Shown piece after piece: positions 17,184-22,459 of a stretch of 22,459 nt of DNA. The DNA comes from a virus. Where the stretch lies: positions 1 through 22,459 of the IMG/VR virus record IMGVR_UViG_3300012954_000095. One strand, written 5' to 3'. Made by a program: the position numbers and the translations under genes. Within the stretch, counting starts at the first letter, position 1, and each line of letters starts with the position of its first letter. A model generated the notes under the pieces. It searched no databases, was not told the DNA's origin, and saw only the letters and a list, made by a program, of their open reading frames with translations.

Positions 17184-17621
17184 TTAATTTGTTCCTTGTA
17201 CTGTAAATGTTAATTCATGTAAATCAATATTATTACCAACTGTAAACTCTAAACTTAAGTTTACTCTATTTTGGTCTTTCAATTCATCTGTCATTTCAAC
17301 ATCTATATTTTTTATGTTAACATATGGTAACCAATAGTTTACATTATTTGTTATTGTTTCTTGAACTCTTGATTCAAATGTATCATCTATTTGTTCAAAT
17401 AATAAAGAATGTAAACCAGTACCAAAGTTTGGTTGCATAACTCTTTCTCCCTTTCTCGTAAGAAGTAGATTTTTTAAATTTGATTTCGCTTGTTCAAATG
17501 AAACAAAAGCTTGTTCAAAAAAACCTGTTTCTCCTTTTCTTAAAGGTAGGGTAATACCATAGGCATAGGAATCAAACTCTTTCGTATCCTTTACAACTTT
17601 TCTACCGATTACATATGCCAT
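17184..17621 (-). CDS. gp25-like baseplate wedge protein
   Basis: At 145 aa this fits the gp25/W family, small wedge proteins that join gp6 and help start sheath polymerisation. Visible hallmarks are the early YAYGITLPLRKGETGFF segment (19-35) and SNLKNLLLTRKGERVMQPNFGTGL (47-70), ending in LLFEQ. GER.M.P.FG.GL..LLFE is the core of the family. It includes residues related to the EPR motif in contractile systems, although the strict EPR triplet is not seen here. The ATG at 17621 has TAGGAGA upstream, 10 bp after the preceding gene. It lies directly before gp6, as in many contractile-tail phages. Despite the older name, gp25 is not a working lysozyme in this family. Confidence 0.92.
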   Translation of the reverse strand: MAYVIGRKVVKDTKEFDSYAYGITLPLRKGETGFFEQAFVSFEQAKSNLKNLLLTRKGERVMQPNFGTGLHSLLFEQIDDTFESRVQETITNNVNYWLPYVNIKNIDVEMTDELKDQNRVNLSLEFTVGNNIDLHELTFTVQGTN

Positions 17622-17631
17622 TTATAATCTC

Positions 17632-18186
17632 CTATCTTTTAAACTTTTTTACAAGTTCGGAATTATCTCTATTTAATATTCTATCTAAACCAGGTAATCC
17701 TGTCTTAACTCCAAGACCTGTTTTACTTGGTTGTTGTTTCATATCACCATAACCCATTTGTGCCGCCATGTTTGCTCTCATTCCAGCTACACCAGCACCA
17801 GCTCCTTGTTGATTAAAAGTAACTGTCTTATCCATACTTTCATTTACAGGTTGTTGAAAATTATCTAAAACTGATTTCTGACCAGTTGAACCTTTTCTTT
17901 GTTCTGCTGTAAATGGTTTTGTATTATTTAATGCCTCATTTATCGCTTCATTCTTAGTGAATTGTTTTTTAGGCTGTGTTCTTTCTTCTTCTAAAGCAAT
18001 CTCTGCTTGTTCGAATGGGTCTACTTCTGTTGTTTGTTCTACAACTTTTGGAGTAGATTTCATTCTACGAGAAACTTCTTCCTCTAATATTTTAGGAAAA
18101 GTTTTCGTAAGAAACTGTGTGTGTTTTTTAGCCACTTCAGCTTCAACTAATGTTTTGATTACTTTAACTAATTGTTTATTATTCAT
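17632..18186 (-). CDS. Hypothetical protein between the cell-wall hydrolase and gp25 (184 aa)
   Basis: I do not recognise this family. Residues 1-45 are helical with alternating charges (VKVIKTLVEAEVAKK). The middle is acidic and Gln/Thr-rich. Residues 125-150 are Gly/Ala/Met-rich (GAGAGVAGMRANMAAQMGYG). The end is basic (NSELVKKFKR). The protein looks largely disordered and may be a virion assembly or scaffold-type component. The ATG at 18186 was chosen because the frame is long and the gene sits in the operon. A better-spaced upstream ATG at 18193 encodes only four codons (M-N-Y-E) before a TAA that overlaps the main start region. The AAGGA site is 17 nt from the main ATG, which is longer than usual. 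A shared A/T element lies just upstream of it. Confidence 0.55.
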   Translation of the reverse strand: MNNKQLVKVIKTLVEAEVAKKHTQFLTKTFPKILEEEVSRRMKSTPKVVEQTTEVDPFEQAEIALEEERTQPKKQFTKNEAINEALNNTKPFTAEQRKGSTGQKSVLDNFQQPVNESMDKTVTFNQQGAGAGVAGMRANMAAQMGYGDMKQQPSKTGLGVKTGLPGLDRILNRDNSELVKKFKR

Positions 18187-18209
18187 AATTCATTTAATTT
18201 TCCTTGTCT

Positions 18210-18221
18210 AATATAAATATA
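18210..18221 (-). promoter_or_regulatory. A/T element TATATTTATATT upstream of the 184-aa gene
   Basis: The sense-strand copy has one mismatch at the last base, lies 23 nt before the ATG at 18186 and is followed by AGACAAGGA. It would place a promoter upstream of the gp25-gp6 block, in the 47-bp gap after the cell-wall hydrolase gene. Confidence 0.55.
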
Positions 18222-18233
18222 TTATTATCTATT

Positions 18234-19643
18234 TTATGGTTCAACACAATCAGGTGGAATTACAAAACCTAAATATTTTTTTGGTACTTTCCTAAAAGCA
18301 CCACATCCGTTTCTATTAAATCCCCCTCCACTTGTGTTTCCTTCTATTGTCATTATACCACCAGATTTAGTTACCGCTGATACAATTCCTATGTGATGAG
18401 CATCTGCATGAGAACCATATAACACTGCTGCTCCTATCTTTGGTGTATCAGACCAATATCCATTTTGCTTTCCCCATTGCATCCAAAAATCACATCCTGC
18501 TCTTCCATTTGGTGGTAAAGGTAATCCTGCTTCTTTCCACCAAGTTGTTACTGCAGCAGCACACCAATAATAACCACTACCAGTTTTTCTAACCTTAGCT
18601 TGGTTATCCAATCCACAATTATCAAACATTTCATCTATTCTACCAGGTTCATCTTTTTGAACTCCACCAGGAAAACCACCATAATTATTACCAGGCGGTG
18701 AACCTGTTTCGAGAATACCAATATCTCTTTTAGCTATCTGAACTACTTTTTCTCCTGATTCACATTTATATTCTTCTGGTGTTTCTTTTTCTAATTCCTC
18801 TGCTTCTTCATCAGATATATCAGCAGGAACACTATTTACTTTTCCTTCGTTAAGTTGAGTTTGTTTAAGTTTAGAATATTCTTGTGCAGATGTTCTTCCT
18901 TGTGATGGTAAAGAAGTATCATTAGCAACCGCATCAGCTTCCAACTTTTCTTTTTCTGCTTCTTCTTTGTGTTCCTCATCCATCTCATCATTCTTTAAAA
19001 GATTTCCAAGTTTCTTTAAAACTTTTGTAAGAAAACTTTCTTGTGTAGGTTCTGATGCTGTTGTAGATGGTGCTCCACCACCGACAACTGTATATCCTTG
19101 AAATTGTAATACTCCTTGATTTGGTATAGGAGAAGGTACTGAGGGATATAATGATAAAGTAAAATAAAATCCTTGGATAGTTGTCAAGTGTTGTTGTATT
19201 CCTAAAATAAAACTATCAAGTAAAATGTTTGAATCTTCATTTGGTGGTGTAGGTGGTTGTGGTGTCCATACCCCTATATTTGAAATGATTGCAGAATCTA
19301 AAAGAATATTTCCTATCGTGGCAATAGCTGGTATTACAGGTGGTACTCCTACAATAAACTCAGCTTGAATCCAATATTGTCTTGTTGCATCTCCCAAATC
19401 ATTTACAAAATCATGCAACCCTTTATCTTTTTGTAAGGCCTTTCTACATGCATTCTCAACTGATGTACGCATCAAATCAGTATTACCACTTATTACTTTA
19501 TTATTGTTAATAGTTTGAAAACCTGATTTTATCAGTAAATCATATTCAAAAACAATCTTATCAGCAAAATCCTCAAACTTATCTATGCCGTTAGGATTTT
19601 GCATATATCTTAACAAGTTATTTTTGAACGAAGAAAGAGACAT
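18234..19643 (-). CDS. Baseplate-associated protein with C-terminal CHAP/NlpC-like cell-wall hydrolase
   Basis: The C-terminal half (about 295-465) is a papain-like peptidoglycan hydrolase of CHAP/NlpC type. Catalytic Cys361 lies in YYWCAAAVTTWW, His417 in HHIGIV and a polar partner in TIEGNTS (432-438). It should cut peptide bonds or the amide link of peptidoglycan, opening the wall for DNA entry or for lysis. The N-terminal part (1-190) resembles a baseplate-attachment domain: helical at first, then hydrophobic beta with Pro-rich turns. The linker (200-290) is acidic and low-complexity. There is no signal peptide, and the gene sits between the spike and gp25 genes, so a virion-carried lysin is more likely than a cytoplasmic endolysin. 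The ATG at 19643 is 2 bp after the spike stop and has no clear ribosome binding site, suggesting coupling. The exact bond cut is unknown. Confidence 0.83.
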   Translation of the reverse strand: MSLSSFKNNLLRYMQNPNGIDKFEDFADKIVFEYDLLIKSGFQTINNNKVISGNTDLMRTSVENACRKALQKDKGLHDFVNDLGDATRQYWIQAEFIVGVPPVIPAIATIGNILLDSAIISNIGVWTPQPPTPPNEDSNILLDSFILGIQQHLTTIQGFYFTLSLYPSVPSPIPNQGVLQFQGYTVVGGGAPSTTASEPTQESFLTKVLKKLGNLLKNDEMDEEHKEEAEKEKLEADAVANDTSLPSQGRTSAQEYSKLKQTQLNEGKVNSVPADISDEEAEELEKETPEEYKCESGEKVVQIAKRDIGILETGSPPGNNYGGFPGGVQKDEPGRIDEMFDNCGLDNQAKVRKTGSGYYWCAAAVTTWWKEAGLPLPPNGRAGCDFWMQWGKQNGYWSDTPKIGAAVLYGSHADAHHIGIVSAVTKSGGIMTIEGNTSGGGFNRNGCGAFRKVPKKYLGFVIPPDCVEP

Positions 19644-19645
19644 GA

Positions 19646-20908
19646 TTATTCAGTAAAGTTTGTTGTGGATAATATTGTTTCCAATTCACTTTTAATATTT
19701 TTAAAAGTTCCACTATTGGTTGGCCCTACAGCAGTTGGTCCTGATGGGGTTTTATATATTTGTTGATTGATTGCATCTATTAGTTCTCCTAAAAGTTTAA
19801 CCAATGTTTGACCTCGTACTATCGGTTCATTTTCGTTTTCTATGTTAAGGTATAGTTTACCTTCTTCTCCTTGACCTAAAATATATATCGGATTATCATT
19901 GGTAGTCATTCTAACCTCACCATTAAAATCCATCTGAGCTCCATCAAGTCCATTATCAATTGTAAGTTTACCATCCGAAATAAATGAATAATTTCCTTTT
20001 GAAAAAAATATCATCTCTGAATCTTTAGCAGATAAAACTATTCTACCACTATTCATAAGGATTTGGTCTGTTCCTTTTAATTCAGGTGCCTCATAGTAAA
20101 CTACATTATCATCTGTTTCTAAGGTAACTTCATCATTACCTGGTGCAAATGGTATTTCATACTCACCACTTGCTAATACAATTGATGAACCATCATTTAC
20201 AACATCTTCTTCTGTTGGTTCAAACTCTTTCAAATCCTCAAGAGATTTATCGTTTTGTCTGTTACGGATGATTATAGTAGGTGCAAAAAGATTATCTTCG
20301 TTATTGTATCCACTAAATCTTATTGATTGTCCAAATCTTGATTGAATAAGTTTATCACCTTCATATAATCGTAAAGGATTTATTTGTGTTGGTTCAAAGT
20401 ATTCACCAAGTTTTGTTTCTCTAACAGAGTTATCAGTATTTGTTGTATTATTTGCAATACCTGTCTGTGATGATTCATTATAAGATGATGCTTGACTACC
20501 TGGCTGTTCTTCTTTAGGTGTTCCTTCTAATAATGCATTTTCTTCTGAATTACCTGCGTTAATATCAATACTTGGTATTCGTTTATAAAATAGAGTACTA
20601 CCAATCTTTACTAACTGTACAACTTCTCCTATTAATGGAACTCCTTCATCAGGATTTGCAGGTGCGTATTCTGGTATGTTTGTTAAATCGTGTGTGGAAT
20701 CGGTTCTACTTGCAACTTTAGCATGACCTATAACCATTTCTTTATCAGATACTATATCAATTAAGTCATCTATTAATGAAATACCTGTAGCCTCACTATC
20801 ATCAAGGTGTACATATACAACAACACCAGTACTTCCTTCAAGTGCGTTATTAGAAACTTTTTTCTTATTAGAAAAAAAACTACTATTTGATATTGCCTTT
20901 CTAATCAT
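19646..20908 (-). CDS. gp5-like baseplate spike/hub protein lacking lysozyme
   Basis: The 420-aa protein has the layout of T4-like spike proteins without the lysozyme module. Residues 20-115 include GVPLIGEVVQLVKI (89-102), an OB-fold-type core strand pattern. Residues 120-165 form a disordered Ser/Asn-rich linker. QSRFGQSIRFSG (189-200) and a NRQND segment follow. A repeating beta stretch with NSGRIVLSAKDSEMIFFSKG and YSFISDGKLTIDN (about 286-319) resembles the beta-helix of gp5/VgrG-like spikes. It should form a trimeric needle that pierces the host envelope. The hydrolase function is on the adjacent CHAP gene instead of being fused. The ATG at 20908 overlaps the upstream stop by 8 bp and lacks a clear ribosome binding site, so coupling is likely. 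Homology to gp5 is by pattern and context, not a run search. Confidence 0.78.
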   Translation of the reverse strand: MIRKAISNSSFFSNKKKVSNNALEGSTGVVVYVHLDDSEATGISLIDDLIDIVSDKEMVIGHAKVASRTDSTHDLTNIPEYAPANPDEGVPLIGEVVQLVKIGSTLFYKRIPSIDINAGNSEENALLEGTPKEEQPGSQASSYNESSQTGIANNTTNTDNSVRETKLGEYFEPTQINPLRLYEGDKLIQSRFGQSIRFSGYNNEDNLFAPTIIIRNRQNDKSLEDLKEFEPTEEDVVNDGSSIVLASGEYEIPFAPGNDEVTLETDDNVVYYEAPELKGTDQILMNSGRIVLSAKDSEMIFFSKGNYSFISDGKLTIDNGLDGAQMDFNGEVRMTTNDNPIYILGQGEEGKLYLNIENENEPIVRGQTLVKLLGELIDAINQQIYKTPSGPTAVGPTNSGTFKNIKSELETILSTTNFTE

Positions 20909-21311
20909 TATTTACTTTTTGTTTTAATTCTTCAACCTCATTGGTTAAATCATCAACTTTGGTTTTTTCGTTTTCAACTTCGTAAACTGTATCTTCTAAT
21001 TGTTGTAGTAATTGTTCTTTTTCTTTATCGGAAAGGAAGCCAGTATCTCCCTCTGATTTATCTTTTGATGCAATCATTCTTTGTGCAATTGCTGCCATCT
21101 TGATTAGTGACTCATCGTTTCTAACTGAAGTATCAACTAAATCTTTTATGATTGGGCCAATTACTGCCATATCACCAGAATGTCTAATTACCTTTTTCAT
21201 TTCAGCAATTAATTCTGATATCCTTTGTTTCTTGTTTTGTTGATTATCATAGATATCTTCAAACAATCCACTTAGGTTTTTGCCAGGAAATAATTCAAAA
21301 TTCGTACTCAT
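20901..21311 (-). CDS. Coiled-coil hypothetical protein upstream of spike (136 aa)
   Basis: The family has no function I can name. The N-terminal half starts with LFPGKNLSGLFEDIYDNQQNKKQRI, then a helical stretch with IGPIIKDLVDTSVRNDESLIKMAAIAQRM. I associate this with small conserved proteins of marine T4-like phages. The last 40 residues form a charged coiled coil (LLQQLEDTVYEVENEKTKVDDL). It could be a scaffold or assembly helper for the spike. The ATG at 21311 has a weak ribosome binding site. An upstream ATG at 21318-21320 opens only two codons (M-V) before a stop. A 7-bp inverted repeat and a shared A/T element sit just ahead of it, so this gene may begin the baseplate transcript. It overlaps the spike gene by 8 bp. 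Confidence 0.65.
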   Translation of the reverse strand: MSTNFELFPGKNLSGLFEDIYDNQQNKKQRISELIAEMKKVIRHSGDMAVIGPIIKDLVDTSVRNDESLIKMAAIAQRMIASKDKSEGDTGFLSDKEKEQLLQQLEDTVYEVENEKTKVDDLTNEVEELKQKVNND

Positions 21312-21317
21312 GATTAT

Positions 21318-21345
21318 ACCATATTATGTTGTATATAAATATGGT
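21318..21345. repeat. Inverted repeat ACCATAT...ATATGGT before the 136-aa gene
   Basis: Two perfect 7-bp arms (21318-21324 and 21339-21345) are separated by 14 bp, lie directly before the ATG at 21311 and cover the A/T element. This could be an operator or a hairpin in the leader, but short A/T-rich repeats also arise by chance. Confidence 0.35.
21332..21343 (-). promoter_or_regulatory. A/T element CATATTTATATA at the polymerase-baseplate junction
   Basis: The sense-strand copy has one mismatch at its first base and lies 20 nt before the ATG at 21311. It sits in the 49-bp gap between the DNA polymerase stop and the first baseplate-region gene, where a switch from replication to structural transcription is plausible. 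Confidence 0.55.
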
Positions 21346-21360
21346 AAATCAAAAATGTTG

Positions 21361-22459
21361 TTATTTAAAGAACTTTTCCATTTTGTGTTCTGTACTACCA
21401 TGTAGGTTATAGCATCTGAAATCTTCTACTTCTATGTGTGTAGAATTGTGTTCGGTTTTTTCGAATCCCCAACCTTCAATACAAGTATAATAACCGAAAG
21501 GAAACTTTTTATTTATAATCAAATCAAGATACTTTCCATTATCAACTCCAACAGTCATTAGAACACAGTTCCATTTACCTCTACGAAGTTTTCTAAAGTT
21601 ACCTACTATTCCATTGAACCAAACTTGATTACCTTCTTTTTCCGCTCCCATCTTTGGTAAGAATGAATATGAATCCCACCAACCTGTCTTTGTAAACTGG
21701 TCGTATGAACTTCCTCGTTGTTGATTACGAATCCACACACCAGCATCTAATGCCTCTCTACGATGAACCCATTTTTTGTAAGATGATTGATTGTGTTTTA
21801 AAGTTGATTCCCAAAACTCTCTAGGTCTACGAGCTTTGTGATATGCAAGAGCCCAAACCATTTGACCATAAGCAAGTGAGTGTCCTTTTGCAAAAGAATA
21901 CTTTCTAAGATGAGTTAGTTCTTTCCAAATAGATTCATCTTTGATTTTGGATTTAAACTCATCCATAATTTTTTTATTACAATTTTTAAATCCTCTTCTG
22001 TATCTATCTGCGTGTGAAAGAGAACAACCAAGTGTAGATGATATAAAGGTTAGAGCATCTTCATCATAGATAAACTTTGCTTTACCTTCTCTAAAGTAAC
22101 TTGCCTTTCTACCACCATCAGCCGCTGCTGGTCTGATTAATGCAAGAGCAAGTGCAACATCATACATAGTTTTAGGTTGTAGAGCAAGAATAGTTTTTCT
22201 CATTGTTCTACTTTCTGATTGTGTTAACCCTAACACATCACCTCTACATAAAAGTTCTGATGTTAGTTCATCATCAATTGGATAATCACAAAGTTTTGTT
22301 TCTCCATCTAATTCTCTTAATTGTGCCAAACCTCGATTACAAAGTAAATCAATCTTAATCCAATTGTTATCTTCTACATCGTACTTATCAACTGCAATCT
22401 GATTATCTTTTAAAATTAGATTCTCTGGTATTCCATCTTTCCATATTACGATACCACCA
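21361..22459 (-). CDS. Family C DNA polymerase (PolIII alpha/DnaE-like), C-terminal part
   Basis: The reading frame stays open to the window edge (22458), so this is the last 365 residues of a longer protein. The apparent TTG at 22329 is an internal Leu, not a start. Visible segments in order follow DnaE: GIVIWKDG then KYDVEDNNWIKIDLL (3-38), like the palm-to-fingers link; LCRGDVLGLTQSESRTMRK (70-88); IRPAA (108-112); YDEDALTFISSTLGCSLSHADRYRRGF (131-157); and the fingers motif FAKGHSLAYGQMVWALAYHKA (189-209), matching FNKSHAAAYA in bacterial DnaE. An HhH-like stretch and an OB fold (about 279-318) follow. It ends soon after the OB fold, with no room for the large tau-binding tail of cellular PolIII. 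It would copy phage DNA. The catalytic palm aspartates lie outside the window. Confidence 0.88.
   Translation of the reverse strand, partial: GGIVIWKDGIPENLILKDNQIAVDKYDVEDNNWIKIDLLCNRGLAQLRELDGETKLCDYPIDDELTSELLCRGDVLGLTQSESRTMRKTILALQPKTMYDVALALALIRPAAADGGRKASYFREGKAKFIYDEDALTFISSTLGCSLSHADRYRRGFKNCNKKIMDEFKSKIKDESIWKELTHLRKYSFAKGHSLAYGQMVWALAYHKARRPREFWESTLKHNQSSYKKWVHRREALDAGVWIRNQQRGSSYDQFTKTGWWDSYSFLPKMGAEKEGNQVWFNGIVGNFRKLRRGKWNCVLMTVGVDNGKYLDLIINKKFPFGYYTCIEGWGFEKTEHNSTHIEVEDFRCYNLHGSTEHKMEKFFK

Noticed and set aside
17184-17621. gp25-like protein as an active lysozyme
   Set aside because: The family name comes from an old assignment; no lysozyme catalytic pattern is visible and the protein is a wedge component in known contractile tails.
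17957-18211. Plus-strand open frame of 84 codons opposite the 184-aa gene
   Set aside because: It has a Cys- and Ser-rich shadow composition, and no ribosome binding site or domain was seen.
22327-22329. TTG at 22329 as the start of a 322-aa protein
   Set aside because: The same frame continues without a stop to the window edge and the added 43 residues match DnaE-like sequence, so this is an internal Leu.
1-22459. Possible tRNA genes, CRISPR array, integrase or attachment sites
   Set aside because: No cloverleaf-like sequence, regular repeat-spacer pattern or recombinase motif was seen; gaps are at most 85 bp.

Overview
The window reads as part of a large tailed-phage genome with a T4-like contractile tail (myovirus type). 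It is probably a marine or aquatic phage of an uncultivated lineage. The evidence is a run of T4-type baseplate genes (spike/hub, gp25-like, gp6-like), replication and recombination genes (SbcD/gp47-like nuclease, CHC2/TOPRIM primase, C-family DNA polymerase), very AT-rich DNA and tightly packed short-gap genes. The Cys-bounded GCTDP...DDGSC motif is, from general knowledge, frequent in marine Bacteroidetes and marine phage proteins. However, most genes have clear AAGGA-type ribosome binding sites, which is not typical of Bacteroidetes, so the host is left open.

All genes lie on the minus strand, so transcription runs from high to low coordinates. Region 1 (22459-21361) is the C-terminal part of a bacterial-type (family C) DNA polymerase, cut by the window edge. 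Region 2 (21311-14088) holds a coiled-coil protein, a gp5-like spike without lysozyme, a separate CHAP-type cell-wall hydrolase, a small hypothetical protein, a gp25-like wedge protein, a gp6-like wedge protein and a DNRLRE-like structural protein. Region 3 (14086-5658) holds three large tail/baseplate proteins: a coiled-coil protein of 402 aa, a 628-aa protein and a 1776-aa protein. The last two share the GCTDP motif. Region 4 (5588-2556) holds three probable tail or fibre-associated proteins, two of them distant paralogues, separated by the only clear rho-independent terminator. Region 5 (2522-1334) is an accessory patch: a 60-aa protein, a sulfotransferase and a GIY-YIG nuclease. Region 6 (1294-1) returns to replication: a primase translationally coupled to an SbcD/gp47-like nuclease cut by the window start.

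Genes within the blocks are separated by 0-17 bp or overlap, as in one long structural transcript. Only six intergenic gaps exceed 30 bp, and each contains the same A/T element (sense strand TATATTTATATA or a close variant) 13-29 nt before the next start codon. This is the strongest candidate for an unrecognised regulatory signal here. The element is the reverse complement of a string containing the T4 late-promoter box TATAAATA, so it faces the opposite way from a normal T4 late promoter. No tRNA, CRISPR array, insertion sequence or integrase was seen, and no gap longer than 85 bp exists.
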